A DNA stretch of 64,000 nt from Paenibacillus caui (GTDB taxonomy: Bacteria; Bacillota; Bacilli; Paenibacillales; Paenibacillaceae). Below are positions 34,414 through 44,226 of this stretch, piece after piece. The stretch is from NCBI RefSeq assembly GCF_019904135.1, contig NZ_JAIOGQ010000005.1, forward strand, positions 1 to 64,000, given 5' to 3'. The translations under genes and the position numbers were made by a program. The stretch's first letter is position 1. The number at the start of each line of letters is the position of its first letter. Under the pieces are notes generated by a model, which was given only the letters and a program-made list of their open reading frames with translations, had not been told where the DNA came from and ran no database searches.

Positions 34414-35439
34414 GTGAAAAGAAAGGGATGGAAGTTTTTACGGCCCACGATTGCGGGAGCAGCGTTTATTCTGATTGTGTATGTGCTCGTGTTTATGCCG
34501 TTGCCTTATATCATCTATCAGCCCGGAACGGCTGAGGAGATCAAGCCGATGATTACGATTGCGGATGGGGATACGGAGGAACAAGGGGCATTCATGCTTA
34601 CGACGGTTTCTTCCAGGTATGCGAACGCAGCCTGGTATCTGGCGGCGAAGCTGGATAAAAATGCGGAGATTGATCCAAAGCCAAAGCGCAATGAGAAGGA
34701 ATATGCTACGGAGCAAGTGTTTTACATGACAGGTTCGCAATCGAATGCGATGGAAGCCGCGTATAAAAAAGCGGGTGTAAAATACAGCATTGAACCGCAG
34801 TATATTTTTGTCATAGGCCATGTGAAGAATGTAGCCTCCAAAGGCGATTTCAGGGCCAATGACGTGATTGTCAGCGTAGACGGCACCGAAGTGAAGAGTC
34901 TCGACTCCCTCGTCAGCCTGCTTGGAGCCAAGAAGCCCGGCGACCATGTTCAGGTCAAGCTGAAAAGGGACGGCACCGAGCTGGATGAGAACGTGGAGCT
35001 CATTACGTTAAAGGACGATCAGACCGGAAAGACCAGGGCAGGACTTGGCATTACGATCGGGGAATTTAGAAAGGTGGTCAGCGCGGACGGCGGAAAACAG
35101 GTTCAATTCGCGAAAACCGATATTGGAGGTCCTTCCGCAGGGCTGATGTTCACCCTCGAAATTTATAACAGGCTGACCCCGGGTGATTTAAGCAAAGGCC
35201 ACCGGATTGCCGGAACGGGAACGATGTCGCCGGACGGAACCGTAGGCCCGATCGGCGGAGTCCAGTTCAAGGTGGTAGCCGCTGACCGCGAAAAAGCGGA
35301 GATTTTCTTTGTGCCTGAGGACAATTACGAAACAGCCAAGCAAAAAGCAGACAGCATCGGAACAGCGATGAAGATTGTTCCCGTTCAAACCGTTGACGAC
35401 GCGCTTAAGTATTTGAACAATCTTGAGCCTGCACCCTGA
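34414..35439 (+). CDS. ylbL: membrane PDZ-Lon-like serine protease YlbL (SepM family)
   Basis: The protein of about 341 aa has an N-terminal membrane anchor (about 8-32), a PDZ domain (about 125-200, with SKGDFRANDVIVSVDG) and a Lon-like protease domain. In that domain GGPSAGLMFTLEIY holds the catalytic Ser and VGPIGGVQFKVVAADR the catalytic Lys. B. subtilis YlbL degrades the division inhibitor YneA after DNA damage. GTG 34414 has ggaggaga about 8-10 bp upstream; the frame is open to 34204 but that extension lacks the family N-terminus. Its 3' end overlaps the convergent tmcAL by 35 bp. Confidence 0.93.
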   Translation: MKRKGWKFLRPTIAGAAFILIVYVLVFMPLPYIIYQPGTAEEIKPMITIADGDTEEQGAFMLTTVSSRYANAAWYLAAKLDKNAEIDPKPKRNEKEYATEQVFYMTGSQSNAMEAAYKKAGVKYSIEPQYIFVIGHVKNVASKGDFRANDVIVSVDGTEVKSLDSLVSLLGAKKPGDHVQVKLKRDGTELDENVELITLKDDQTGKTRAGLGITIGEFRKVVSADGGKQVQFAKTDIGGPSAGLMFTLEIYNRLTPGDLSKGHRIAGTGTMSPDGTVGPIGGVQFKVVAADREKAEIFFVPEDNYETAKQKADSIGTAMKIVPVQTVDDALKYLNNLEPAP

Positions 35440-36679
35440 TCGGAGCCTGTCGGAAATCCCGGAACAGCTCATACGTTCCGGCTCCCGGCAAAGCGTTGGC
35501 GTAAAGGGATGCGGCGCGGATGTCGAGGGCTAAGCCGACATAAGGCTGACCGGCCGCTCGGGTTACAACCGGCAGGGTGGCCGACTGTTTCATCTGTTTC
35601 AGCAGCTCGCGGCCCTTGGGGCCAAAGCCCAGCACTCGGATACAGTCAGGCCCTTTGGCCAGAGCGGCCGGGGACATAACTTCACGCTTATGGCCGAGCA
35701 AAATGTGCGCAAGCATGCGCTGGAGCTTGGTCCGGGTGTAGCGCCGCGTCTTCAGGCCTTCCAGCAGCGCTACGACCGTCGGCTCGCGCAAAGCCGGCAA
35801 AACCTTGTGGAGGCGGTACTCGAGCCCTTCCGTCACTTCATGCAGCTCTGCCAGCTCCCGGGGGGAGCGCTGCAGCAGGGCATGGAACAAGGGAGCACGA
35901 AAGTGCTCCCACGTCACCGGACCGCGGCCGGCCGCGAATTCGCGGGCGAGCACATCCGCGGTGAAGGCGGGGATGTAAGGCCGGGCGGCGTCCAGCCCGC
36001 CCGGGGAGAGAAGCAGCCGGCGGACAGCGGTCGCGCTGGCGAGCGCGCCTTCGCCGGGCTCCGCGTCGTGGTACCCGGCCCCCAGGCGCGGGATCGACGC
36101 GGGGTTGATCGCGCTACTCAGCCGCTTTAGCGCGATCAGGTAATGCAGCCCGAGAGTGTTGTTGGGCTGCATCAGCATTTCGCGCGCGCTGCCGCCGGCC
36201 GGCGCGCCAGGGTTCGCGGCGGCGAGCCGTTCCGCCGCCGCGGCAAAAGCGGCGGGGTAGCTTGCCCCGCCGGCCAGTTCCCCCGAGAGCGCGGCTTTCA
36301 GCTCGCCGCGCTCGTCTTCGAGCATCTCCGCCAGCGGCAGGAGATGCTCGAGGCCGCCCGCCTCGGTGCCGAAGCACAGGTGGGTGACGGCGCCGGTCGC
36401 AGCCAGCAGCGACACCGCTCCGAAAGCGAACCACTCGGCGGGCTGCACCGCATAGGACACGGGCAGCTCGAGCACGAGATCCGCGCCCATATGCAGCGCC
36501 ATCTCCGCGCGTGCCCATTTGTCCACAATGGCGGGCTCGCCGCGCTGCAGAAAGCAGCCGCTCATGACAGCAATCGCGCTGTCCGCGCCGGTGACGCGCT
36601 TCGCTTCATGGAAATGATGGATATGCCCGTTGTGAAGCGGGTTATATTCGACAATCAAACCGACAGTGCTCAAGTTCAT
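35405..36679 (-). CDS. tmcAL: tRNA(Met) cytidine acetate ligase (YlbM)
   Basis: This 424-aa nucleotidyltransferase has GLIVEYNPLHNGHIHHF with the HxGH motif (about 7-23), VMSGCFLQRGEPAIVDKW and DLVLELP. In B. subtilis it makes ac4C at the wobble base of tRNA-Met(elongator) using acetate and ATP. The central part (about 35850-36600) is far richer in GC than its surroundings and encodes an alanine/glycine-rich helical insert. The last 35 bp overlap ylbL on the other strand and no terminator separates the two. Confidence 0.93.
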   Translation of the reverse strand: MNLSTVGLIVEYNPLHNGHIHHFHEAKRVTGADSAIAVMSGCFLQRGEPAIVDKWARAEMALHMGADLVLELPVSYAVQPAEWFAFGAVSLLAATGAVTHLCFGTEAGGLEHLLPLAEMLEDERGELKAALSGELAGGASYPAAFAAAAERLAAANPGAPAGGSAREMLMQPNNTLGLHYLIALKRLSSAINPASIPRLGAGYHDAEPGEGALASATAVRRLLLSPGGLDAARPYIPAFTADVLAREFAAGRGPVTWEHFRAPLFHALLQRSPRELAELHEVTEGLEYRLHKVLPALREPTVVALLEGLKTRRYTRTKLQRMLAHILLGHKREVMSPAALAKGPDCIRVLGFGPKGRELLKQMKQSATLPVVTRAAGQPYVGLALDIRAASLYANALPGAGTYELFRDFRQAPIRVQAQDCSNT

Positions 36680-36840
36680 GACATCCTTCCGGTTAGGGAC
36701 CTTATAGACCGCTTGTTTTGCTGCGGTTTTCCCGATCTTTTGAGGTATTTGTACTATAGCACGATAAATCGGTACCTGGAAATACGTCTAGAGCGCAGCT
36801 CTTTGCGGCATGCTATCATAAGTCATATCAAGAGAAAATC

Positions 36841-36870
36841 TTGACAAAACTTTGATGTGATCGGTATAAT
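36841..36870 (+). promoter_or_regulatory. strong sigma-A promoter of yceD-rpmF
   Basis: TTGACA at 36841-36846 and TATAAT at 36865-36870 are both perfect, with an 18-bp spacer. Transcription should start near 36877, giving a very short leader of about 20 nt before yceD. Confidence 0.88.
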
Positions 36871-36897
36871 TATTTTTGTTTGTTTGGAGTGATGACT

Positions 36898-37407
36898 ATG
36901 CACTTTCAATTCCGAAAAGCAGCATCCGCCGAAGGGCCGATAAAGTTCCGTGAGTCTTTGGATGTTTCGGAGATGATCAAGGGTCGTAAAGATATAACCG
37001 GAATCAGTCCGCTAACCGCTGATCTCCAGGCTTTTTCAGCCGGGGAAGGTATGGTGGACGTGAAAGGCGCTTTGACCGCGGAGCTGAATGTGGCCTGCTC
37101 AAGATGCCTGACTCCTGTGAATCGAAAGATCGACATCGACTTTGAGGAACGTTTTGTACATGGACAGGAACCCGAGGAAGAAGAGGACATAGATGACGAT
37201 GTCAATTATGTTTCTGACGAGAGTGTGGATCTCGTTCCTTACTTGGAAGAAAGTCTGATGCTGAATCTTCCTTTGGCCGTTGTCTGCAAAGATGACTGCA
37301 AAGGGCTTTGTCCGGTATGCGGAGTCAATCGCAACGAGCAGGATTGCAGCTGTGATACGGCTGTAGTCGATCCGCGGCTGGCAGCACTCAAAGATTTTTT
37401 TAAATGA
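36898..37407 (+). CDS. YceD/DUF177 family protein
   Basis: The product is about 169 aa. DUF177 proteins are tied to 23S rRNA maturation and almost always precede rpmF. It has two cysteine pairs, CSRCL near residue 65 and CKDDCKGLCPVCG near 132-144, a pattern like a zinc site, plus an acidic middle stretch. ATG codons occur at 36892 and 36898; spacing from ttggagt favours 36898. It shares the transcript with rpmF 51 bp downstream. Confidence 0.9.
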   Translation: MHFQFRKAASAEGPIKFRESLDVSEMIKGRKDITGISPLTADLQAFSAGEGMVDVKGALTAELNVACSRCLTPVNRKIDIDFEERFVHGQEPEEEEDIDDDVNYVSDESVDLVPYLEESLMLNLPLAVVCKDDCKGLCPVCGVNRNEQDCSCDTAVVDPRLAALKDFFK

Positions 37408-37458
37408 AAAATGAATGACAGACACCTATAGGGTTGACTTGAATAAGGAGGTGGGAAC

Positions 37459-37632
37459 ATGGCAGTACCTCAACGGAGAACGTCCAAAACGCGCCGCGAC
37501 AAACGCCGCACGCATTTCAAATTGGCTGTACCGGGTATGGTAAAATGTGAACAATGCGGAGAATTGAAGCTTGCTCACCACGTATGCAAAGTTTGCGGAA
37601 CATACAAAGCAAGAGAAATTATCAAAGCGTAA
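37459..37632 (+). CDS. rpmF: 50S ribosomal protein L32
   Basis: This small 57-aa basic protein starts [20 protein letters not shown], the standard L32 N-terminus. It has two zinc-type CxxC pairs (VKCEQCGEL and HVCKVCG), so it is the zinc-binding C+ form. RBS aaggaggtggg precedes ATG 37459. It ends with IIKA before TAA. L32 is part of the large subunit near the exit-tunnel region. Confidence 0.97.
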   Translation: MAVPQRRTSKTRRDKRRTHFKLAVPGMVKCEQCGELKLAHHVCKVCGTYKAREIIKA

Positions 37633-37728
37633 AGCCTGGCAAGTTTGAAAGATCGGGCTTTGCTCCCGCTAGTGCAATCGGCATAAGTCCGGGTATCATC
37701 CCGCGCACCTTTGCGATGCTATTTAAAG

Positions 37729-37763
37729 TAGTACTTCATCTTTGGTGGAGTGCTATTTTTTTT
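37729..37763 (+). terminator. intrinsic terminator after rpmF
   Basis: A 10-bp stem (tagtacttca / tggagtgcta, with G-T pairs), 7-nt loop and a run of T closes the yceD-rpmF unit about 95 bp after rpmF. Confidence 0.75.
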
Positions 37764-37800
37764 GCCGGGCTGTCCCCTTTCTTTTTGGGAGCGGATGTTT

Positions 37801-37827
37801 TATACTACTCTTAGTACCTGGTTCTAA
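37801..37827 (+). promoter_or_regulatory. FapR operator with adjacent -10 box
   Basis: TTAGTACCTGGTTCTAA at 37811-37827 matches the known FapR box (core TTAGTACCTGGT followed by an imperfect inverse). TATACT at 37801-37806 is a fitting -10, which puts the operator over the transcription start of fapR. FapR leaves this site when malonyl-CoA or malonyl-ACP rises. No other FapR box was found in this window, so fapR-plsX-fabHDG probably depends on it. Confidence 0.87.
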
Positions 37828-37899
37828 CATTGAGCGGAAAAATAGCAGCATGCCGACTGAAGGCCATGCAAGCCTTTGCGAATAAAGGAGGCGGCACCC

Positions 37900-38505
37900 A
37901 TCGAACGATTGCCAAAACGGGCTCGGCAGCAGAAGCTCGCTTTAATTATAGAAGAGAATCCTTTCGTTACCGACCAGGAATTAACCAGACAGTTAAAGGT
38001 AAGCATACAAACGATCCGCCTTGATCGGATGGAGCTTGGCATTCCGGAACTGCGGGAAAGGCTGAAGCTGATGGCGGAGCGTTCCTATGATCAGGTACGA
38101 TCCCTGCCGCTGGATGAAGTGATTGGTGAAGTTGTGGATCTTCAACTGGACCGCAGCGGGATATCCATATTTGAAATTCGTGAGGAACACGTCTTTTCCC
38201 GGACAGGGATTGCGCGTGGACACCATGTGTTTGCGCAGGCCAATTCGCTTGCGGTCGCCGTCATCAACGACGAAATCGCGCTAACCTTCTCCGCAGAGAT
38301 TCGATTTGTAAGGTCCGTTCACCTTGGGGAAAAGTGTATTGCTAAAGCATACGTCCGCTCGGGGCAAGAAAGCAAGGGCAAGGCCAAGGTGGAGGTATTC
38401 ACTTATGTAGGTGAAGAAATGGTGTTTCATGGACATTTTGTTATATACCGTTCCGCCGGAATCGAGCGGGAAGGAAGGGGGACTATGCATGCGGATCGCC
38501 ATTGA
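37900..38505 (+). CDS. fapR: fatty-acid and phospholipid biosynthesis regulator FapR
   Basis: This repressor of about 201 aa has an N-terminal HTH (ITDQEL-type start, then [19 protein letters not shown]) and a hotdog effector domain ([35 protein letters not shown]) that binds malonyl-CoA. The start codon is not settled. aaaggagg at 37884-37891 is placed for ATC 37900; the nearest usual codons are TTG 37909 (spacing 17, long) and TTG 37876 (upstream of the RBS). It overlaps plsX by 17 bp. It represses its own operon through the box at 37811. Confidence 0.9.
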   Translation: MERLPKRARQQKLALIIEENPFVTDQELTRQLKVSIQTIRLDRMELGIPELRERLKLMAERSYDQVRSLPLDEVIGEVVDLQLDRSGISIFEIREEHVFSRTGIARGHHVFAQANSLAVAVINDEIALTFSAEIRFVRSVHLGEKCIAKAYVRSGQESKGKAKVEVFTYVGEEMVFHGHFVIYRSAGIEREGRGTMHADRH

Positions 38506-39487
38506 TGCCATGGGCGGCGACTTTGCTCCAGGATGCAATGTGGAAGGAGCGATCGCTGCTGCGAGGCAGTGGAGCGATATCGAAATTGTGCTTGTCGGTG
38601 ACAGTTCTGTTTTGAAACCGCTGCTTGCGAATAAGCCATCCAACCTGTCGGTTCATCACGCCGGCGAGGTGATCGGAGCCGAGGAAGAGCCTGTCAAGGC
38701 GGTGCGCCGCAAAAAGGACGCCTCCATGGTCGTTGCTGGCCGGCTTGTACGGAGCGGAGAGGCCGACGCGATGATATCGGCAGGAAACACCGGAGCGCTG
38801 ATGACGACAGGCCTGCTCGTCGTGGGCCGAATGGAAGGTATTGAGCGTCCTGGTCTAGCCCCGATGCTTCCTACGATGGACGATCGGGGCGTTCTGGCGC
38901 TTGACCTTGGCGCCAATATGGATGCGAAGCCCGAGCACCTGGTTCAGTATGCGCTCATGGGCAGCGTTTACCGCGAGAAAGTGCATGGAATGGAGCGCAC
39001 GCGCGTCGGCCTGCTTAATGTGGGGACCGAAGCGCTCAAGGGGAACGAGCTTACGAAAGCGGCCTACCCGCTGCTGAAGAAGCTGCCGATAAATTTCATA
39101 GGAAATGTCGAATCCAGGGATGTCCTCAGCGGAGCCTGCGATGTGCTCGTGTGCGACGGATTTGCGGGCAATATCATGCTGAAAGCCCTGGAAGGCACGG
39201 CCGGCGCTCTTTTTTCGATATTAAAGAAGGAATTCACGAAGTCGCTAAAGACCAAATTGGCCGCAGCTGTGCTAATGCCGGAGCTTAGAGGGCTCAAGAG
39301 TAAAATGGACTACAAGGAGCACGGCGGTGCGCCGTTGCTTGGCCTTAACGGTTTAGTGATCAAAGGGCATGGCTCTTCGGATGCGGGGGCCATCAAGAAT
39401 GCCGTCCGCCAGGCGCGAGCGGCGCTGCAAAGTCAGCTGATTCAGAGCATAACTAAGGAAATCACTGGGAAGCGAGTGACAGATTAA
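38489..39487 (+). CDS. plsX: phosphate acyltransferase PlsX
   Basis: This 332-aa enzyme converts acyl-ACP to acyl-phosphate for phospholipid synthesis. It starts with [21 protein letters not shown] and shows [32 protein letters not shown] and [15 protein letters not shown] of the family. ATG 38489 is preceded by aaggaagggg and lies inside the end of fapR. The frame is open further upstream but that sequence codes for FapR. It ends in TAATG, shared with the fabH start. Confidence 0.95.
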   Translation: MRIAIDAMGGDFAPGCNVEGAIAAARQWSDIEIVLVGDSSVLKPLLANKPSNLSVHHAGEVIGAEEEPVKAVRRKKDASMVVAGRLVRSGEADAMISAGNTGALMTTGLLVVGRMEGIERPGLAPMLPTMDDRGVLALDLGANMDAKPEHLVQYALMGSVYREKVHGMERTRVGLLNVGTEALKGNELTKAAYPLLKKLPINFIGNVESRDVLSGACDVLVCDGFAGNIMLKALEGTAGALFSILKKEFTKSLKTKLAAAVLMPELRGLKSKMDYKEHGGAPLLGLNGLVIKGHGSSDAGAIKNAVRQARAALQSQLIQSITKEITGKRVTD

Positions 39488-40473
39488 TGAATTTACGGCC
39501 GGTTGGAATTATCGGGACAGGCATGTATGTGCCGGAGAAAGTATTGACAAATGCCGATCTGGAAAAAATGGTAGAGACGAGCGATGATTGGATCGTATCC
39601 CGGACAGGGATCCGGGAGCGGCACATCGCCGCACCGGAGCAGGCGACATCCGATCTCGCTTATGAAGCTTCGGTTCGTGCGCTGGAGTCGGCAGGTCTGA
39701 AGCCGGAAGAGCTTGATTTGATCATCGTAGCAACGATTACTCCGGATATGGCCTTTCCGTCCACGGCATGCATTCTGCAGGAAAAGCTGGGAGCGAAAAA
39801 AGCGGCAGCATTTGACTTGTCCGCAGCTTGCTCCGGATTCGTATACAGCCTGGCGACAGCGACCAACTTTATCGGCAGCGGCATGTATGGCAATGCACTG
39901 GTCATTGGCGCGGACACATTGTCCCGCATTACGGATTACACCGATCGCAATACCTGTGTGCTTTTCGGCGACGGTGCCGGCGCTGTTGTGCTTGGTCCTG
40001 TTCCGGAAGGACGCGGCTTCAAATCCTTTGACTTGGGCGCGGAAGGATCGGGCGGGCCTTTGCTGAATCTGGAAGGCGGGGGCTCCAGACTCCCCGCATC
40101 GGAGGAAACGGTCAAAGGCGGCAAGCACTTTATCTATATGAACGGCCGTGAAGTATTCAAGTTTGCCGTACGCGTTATGGCTAGCGCAACCGACGAAGTG
40201 CTGCGCAAAGCGGGATTGAGCAAAGAGGATATCGATCTGTTTGTCCCGCATCAGGCCAATATTCGGATCATCCAGTCCGCCATGCAGCGTCTGAATCTGC
40301 CCGAAGAGAAATGCGTCATTAACGTTGACAAATACGCTAACACCTCGGCTGCTTCGATTCCGCTTGCGCTTGTAGAAGCGGCCGAAGCAGGACGCATTCA
40401 AGAGGGAGATACTGTTCTGCTGGTTGGTTTCGGCGGAGGACTGACATGGGGCGCGGCAACGCTAGTTTGGTAA
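39487..40473 (+). CDS. fabH: beta-ketoacyl-ACP synthase III
   Basis: The 328-aa thiolase-fold enzyme starts fatty acid synthesis by condensing acyl-CoA with malonyl-ACP; in Bacilli it prefers branched primers. Catalytic residues are Cys in [13 protein letters not shown] (about 113), His in [11 protein letters not shown] and Asn in [16 protein letters not shown]. The C-terminal [15 protein letters not shown] is typical. ATG 39487 overlaps the plsX stop by one base, so the two are translationally coupled. Confidence 0.96.
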   Translation: MNLRPVGIIGTGMYVPEKVLTNADLEKMVETSDDWIVSRTGIRERHIAAPEQATSDLAYEASVRALESAGLKPEELDLIIVATITPDMAFPSTACILQEKLGAKKAAAFDLSAACSGFVYSLATATNFIGSGMYGNALVIGADTLSRITDYTDRNTCVLFGDGAGAVVLGPVPEGRGFKSFDLGAEGSGGPLLNLEGGGSRLPASEETVKGGKHFIYMNGREVFKFAVRVMASATDEVLRKAGLSKEDIDLFVPHQANIRIIQSAMQRLNLPEEKCVINVDKYANTSAASIPLALVEAAEAGRIQEGDTVLLVGFGGGLTWGAATLVW

Positions 40474-40595
40474 ACGACGTCAATCAATAGGAATTGAACG
40501 CCGATTTTCCTGCAGGGCACTGCCGCCTGCAGGGGCTAGGCTGCCCACTGCGGGAGCCTGACAGCGTTTGCCGATTGTTTAAGGAGTGATTGTAC

Positions 40596-41534
40596 TTGGG
40601 TAAAATTGCATTTATATTTCCGGGACAGGGTTCCCAAACGGTTGGAATGGGCAAAGATATATATGAAGCTTCTCCATTTGCTCGCGAAGCGTTCGAAACA
40701 GCCAACCGCTCGCTTGGCTTTGACTTAACTGGCCTGATCTTTGAAGGGCCTGAGCAGGATTTAAAGAGAACGGCAAATACGCAGCCTGCTCTATTGACTA
40801 CAAGCTACGTGCTGTATCGCGAGCTTGCCTCCAGAGGCGTGCAGCCTGACTTTGCGGCTGGCCACAGTCTTGGCGAATACTCGGCGCTGACAGCAGCCGG
40901 CGTTTTGTCCTTTGAAGATGCCGTCGCTTTGGTGCGTGCGCGCGGCGAATTTATGGAAGAGGCTGTGCCGGGGGGGCAAGGAGCGATGGCGGCCGTGCTT
41001 GGCGGCGAACGCGAAGCCCTGGCTGACCTGTGCGCGGACATTACCGCATCAGGTCAGCTGGTCGAGCTCGCGAATGTGAACTGCCCCGGGCAAATTGTCG
41101 TTTCCGGCAGCAAGGAAGGCGTGGCGGCAGTAGCCGAACGTGTGAAGGAGATCGGGGCCAAGCGGGCGATCATGCTGGAAGTCAGCGGACCGTTCCACTC
41201 TTCGCTGATGAAAGGGGCTTCAGCCAAGCTGGAGGAAAAGCTGGCTTCGGTGGAGTTCCGGCAGGCCGCTGAGCCTGTTGTATTCAATGTGACGGCAAAA
41301 CCTTTGGATAGCGGTGAAGACATTCCATCATTGCTAGTGCAGCAGGTATATTCTCCTGTGCTGTGGGATGACAGCGTTCGCTATCTGATCGGCCAGGGCG
41401 TCGACACCTTTGTCGAAATCGGTCCGGGAAGCGTGCTGAGCGGACTGATCAAGAAGATCGACAAGTCGGTTCGAACGATAAATGTAAGCAGCCTGGAAAC
41501 CCTGGAGCAGGCAGCAGCCCTGCTGAAAGGATAA
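40596..41534 (+). CDS. fabD: malonyl-CoA:ACP transacylase
   Basis: The 312-aa enzyme loads malonyl groups on ACP. It shows FPGQGSQTVGMGKD at the N-terminus, nucleophile Ser in AGHSLGEYSALTAAGVL and His in SGPFHSSLM. Two TTG codons (40590 and 40596) compete. aaggag at 40581-40586 is 3 bp from the first and 9 bp from the second, so 40596 is chosen. A gap of 122 bp with a small hairpin separates it from fabH. Confidence 0.95.
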   Translation: MGKIAFIFPGQGSQTVGMGKDIYEASPFAREAFETANRSLGFDLTGLIFEGPEQDLKRTANTQPALLTTSYVLYRELASRGVQPDFAAGHSLGEYSALTAAGVLSFEDAVALVRARGEFMEEAVPGGQGAMAAVLGGEREALADLCADITASGQLVELANVNCPGQIVVSGSKEGVAAVAERVKEIGAKRAIMLEVSGPFHSSLMKGASAKLEEKLASVEFRQAAEPVVFNVTAKPLDSGEDIPSLLVQQVYSPVLWDDSVRYLIGQGVDTFVEIGPGSVLSGLIKKIDKSVRTINVSSLETLEQAAALLKG

Positions 41535-41772
41535 ATAGCGGGAAATCCGCGTTTTTTGTACAGGTTGTACTTTAATACGTACATTTTTGCGTAAGCGGTG
41601 AAACGGCATTTCTGTTTTATCTTGCTCCCGGTTAACTCCCGGGATAGCCATTTCCTGCTGCAGCGGCACCTTGGTCAAGCGCCGAAGGAGCAGGCTGTCC
41701 GAATGACAAAGACAGCGTGGAATCATATAAATGTATATAACATCCGTTTTTTTGCGAAAGGGGACCTTATTC

Positions 41773-42522
41773 ATGACAAAGTCTCTTGAAGGCAAGTCGG
41801 CGCTCGTTACCGGTGCTTCCCGAGGAATCGGGCGGAGCATTGCTCTGTCTCTCGCTGCGGCCGGCGCGAACGTTGCGGTGAATTTTGCCGGCAATGAAGC
41901 CGCTGCGGCCGGTGTAGTCAGCGAGATTGAAGCGATGGGCGGCAAGGCTTTTGCGGTGAAGGCCCATGTCGGAGACAGCAAGCAGTTTGAAGATATGGTC
42001 AGCCGTACTGTTGAGGCCTGGGGCAGCATCGACATTCTTGTGAACAATGCCGGTATTACCCGTGACAATTTGATCATGAGAATGAAAGAAGAAGAATTCG
42101 ACCAGGTTATCGAAACGAATCTGAAAGGCGTGTTCAACGGCATCAAAGCCGTTGCCCGTCCGATGATGAAGCAGCGCTCCGGGCGGATTATCAACATTTC
42201 TTCGGTGGTTGGCGTGCTGGGGAATGCGGGCCAGGCGAATTACGTAGCGGCTAAAGCCGGTGTAATCGGTCTTACCAAGTCATCGGCCCGTGAGCTGGCA
42301 TCGCGGAATATTACCGTGAATTGTGTCGCTCCCGGTTTTATCGAGACGGACATGACGGAGCAGCTGCCGGAGGATCTTCGGGCCAAGATGCTAGGTGACA
42401 TACCGCTGTCGCGGCTTGGCAAGCCGGAGGAAGTAGCGAAGGTCGTTCTGTTTCTGGCCTCGGACGGAGCTTCCTACATGACGGGCCAGACGCTTCATGT
42501 AGATGGCGGAATGTACATGTAG
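41773..42522 (+). CDS. fabG: 3-oxoacyl-ACP reductase
   Basis: This 249-aa short-chain dehydrogenase reduces beta-ketoacyl-ACP with NADPH. It shows [16 protein letters not shown] (cofactor), [20 protein letters not shown] (catalytic Ser) and [10 protein letters not shown] (catalytic Tyr and Lys). ATG 41773 follows aaagggga. A 238-bp gap to fabD contains a weak hairpin with six T (41539-41556) and AT-rich sequence, so an extra internal promoter or attenuator is possible. Confidence 0.95.
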   Translation: MTKSLEGKSALVTGASRGIGRSIALSLAAAGANVAVNFAGNEAAAAGVVSEIEAMGGKAFAVKAHVGDSKQFEDMVSRTVEAWGSIDILVNNAGITRDNLIMRMKEEEFDQVIETNLKGVFNGIKAVARPMMKQRSGRIINISSVVGVLGNAGQANYVAAKAGVIGLTKSSARELASRNITVNCVAPGFIETDMTEQLPEDLRAKMLGDIPLSRLGKPEEVAKVVLFLASDGASYMTGQTLHVDGGMYM

Positions 42523-42604
42523 TGCCGTCATGGAAGTATGCACTTAACAGACTATGGCATTTTAACTTTAATTCTCGTATAATACCATGGAGGAGGTGAA
42601 CCGG

Positions 42605-42838
42605 ATGTCCGATGTATTTGAACGCGTAAAACGCATCGTAGTCGACCGTTTGGGTGCCGACGAGGCTGAAGTTACGCTAGAAGCGTCTTTCAAAGACGAC
42701 TTGGGTGCTGATTCGCTCGACGTAGTAGAATTGGTAATGGAACTCGAAGACGAATTCGATCTGGAAATTTCAGATGAAGATGCAGAGAAGATTACGACCG
42801 TAGGTGAAGTTGTGAATTATATACAATCTCATACCTAA
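42605..42838 (+). CDS. acpP: acyl carrier protein
   Basis: The 77-aa acidic protein carries the growing acyl chain on 4'-phosphopantetheine. The attachment site is Ser in [19 protein letters not shown]. The full family pattern is present from [12 protein letters not shown] to [11 protein letters not shown] 42605 has ggaggaggtg 8 bp upstream. A TATAAT (42578-42583) precedes the RBS but a matching -35 is poor. Confidence 0.97.
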   Translation: MSDVFERVKRIVVDRLGADEAEVTLEASFKDDLGADSLDVVELVMELEDEFDLEISDEDAEKITTVGEVVNYIQSHT

Positions 42839-42844
42839 GTCATC

Positions 42845-42881
42845 AAAGTCCCGTACCTCCTTATTGTAGGCGGGACTTCTC
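42845..42881 (+). terminator. hairpin after acpP, partial terminator
   Basis: Arms aagtcccg and cgggactt form a stable stem with inner pairs. The tail (ctcctcat) has few T, so read-through into fabF or mRNA 3'-end protection is likely. Confidence 0.6.
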
Positions 42882-42973
42882 CTCATCTTTATCTGTTTTA
42901 TAAGCGCTTAAGTGTGTTCAGTGTAATGATTCACGACGATATTGCACATGAAGTCTATACGAGGTGAGTGTGT

Positions 42974-44212
42974 TTGAAGCATAGAGTAGTTATAACAGGA
43001 ATGGGTGCAGTAACCTCGCTGGGAAAAGATCTAAACACGTTCTGGGATAACCTGATGGCAGGCAAATCCGGCGTAAGTTTGATCGAGGCCTTCGACGTTA
43101 GCGAGTACCCGACGCGCATCGCCGCTTCTGTGAAGGATTTTAACCCCGAAGACTACATGGACCGCAAGGAAGCCCGCAAGATGGATCGTTTTGTTCAGTT
43201 CGCGGTTGCCGCCGGATCCATGGCTTTGAAAGATAGCGGAATTGAAATCGGAACCAATACGGATGCCGAGCGCATTGGCGTCTCAATCGGTTCGGGGATT
43301 GGCGGACTCGGAACCTGGGAAGACCAGCACAATATTTTGCTGGAGAAAGGACCCAAACGGGTCAGTCCGTTCTTTATTCCGATGATGATCGCCAATATGG
43401 CTTCCGGCCAGATGTCGATCATGTTCGGAGCTAAAGGACCCAACACGACACCGGTGACCGCTTGTGCCACGGGCAGTCATTCTATCGGCGATTCTTTCAG
43501 GCTGATCCAGCGCGGAGATGCGGATGTGATGATCTGCGGCGGAGCGGAGGCAACGATCCGTCCGACGGGAATGGCCGGCTTCTGCTCCATGCGCGCCATG
43601 TCTACCCGCAATGACGAGCCCGAGAAAGCAAGCCGGCCGTTTGATGTAGACCGTGACGGATTCGTCATGGGTGAAGGCGCCGGAATATTGGTGCTGGAAT
43701 CCTTGGAACATGCCCAGGCGCGCGGAGCTCGTATTTATGCCGAAGTAATCGGTTACGGCCTCAGCGGGGATGCGCACCACATGACAGAGCCTGATCCGGA
43801 TGGAGCTGCCCGCTGCATGAAGATGGCAATCCGCGATGCCGGCATCAAGCCGGAAGAAATCGATTATATCAACGCCCACGGCACTTCGACGCCTGTCGGC
43901 GACCGCTCCGAGACGCTTGCTGTCAAGAAGTCGCTGGGCGACCATGCCTATAAGGTCGCTGTAAGCTCGACCAAATCGATGACCGGACACCTGCTCGGAG
44001 CGGCTGGCGGCGTAGAGGCGGTCATCTGCGGTTTGGCCTTGACTCGCGGCGTCATTCCGCCGACGATCAATTTGGACAATCAGGATCCGGAATGCGACCT
44101 GGATTATGTGCCGAACAAGCCAAGACCAGCGGACATCAAGATAGCCATGTCGAACTCCTTCGGTTTTGGAGGCCACAACGCCACCATTATTCTGAAAAAA
44201 TATGATGCATAA
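42974..44212 (+). CDS. fabF: beta-ketoacyl-ACP synthase II
   Basis: The 412-aa condensing enzyme elongates acyl-ACP. Catalytic Cys is in [16 protein letters not shown] (about 164), His in [12 protein letters not shown] and His in [15 protein letters not shown]. The start is TTG 42974, giving [13 protein letters not shown], with gaggtga about 7 bp upstream; GTG 42968 sits on the RBS. It lies 135 bp after acpP and 14 bp before rnc. Confidence 0.96.
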   Translation: MKHRVVITGMGAVTSLGKDLNTFWDNLMAGKSGVSLIEAFDVSEYPTRIAASVKDFNPEDYMDRKEARKMDRFVQFAVAAGSMALKDSGIEIGTNTDAERIGVSIGSGIGGLGTWEDQHNILLEKGPKRVSPFFIPMMIANMASGQMSIMFGAKGPNTTPVTACATGSHSIGDSFRLIQRGDADVMICGGAEATIRPTGMAGFCSMRAMSTRNDEPEKASRPFDVDRDGFVMGEGAGILVLESLEHAQARGARIYAEVIGYGLSGDAHHMTEPDPDGAARCMKMAIRDAGIKPEEIDYINAHGTSTPVGDRSETLAVKKSLGDHAYKVAVSSTKSMTGHLLGAAGGVEAVICGLALTRGVIPPTINLDNQDPECDLDYVPNKPRPADIKIAMSNSFGFGGHNATIILKKYDA

Positions 44213-44226
44213 GGGAGTTTAGTCTG

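Noticed and set aside
36114-36844. Several long frames within tmcAL, on both strands
   Set aside because: They arise from high GC content, are rich in Arg/Ala, and tmcAL itself has full family motifs.
37554-37814. 86-aa frame after rpmF
   Set aside because: It starts inside rpmF in another frame and spans the terminator; no RBS.
42578-42583. Perfect TATAAT just before the acpP RBS
   Set aside because: No acceptable -35 at 16-18 bp and the start would fall on the RBS, so it is probably chance.
42898-42915. cre-like ataagcgcttaa between acpP and fabF
   Set aside because: It has the core but lacks the outer TG and CA positions, and no promoter was recognised next to it.
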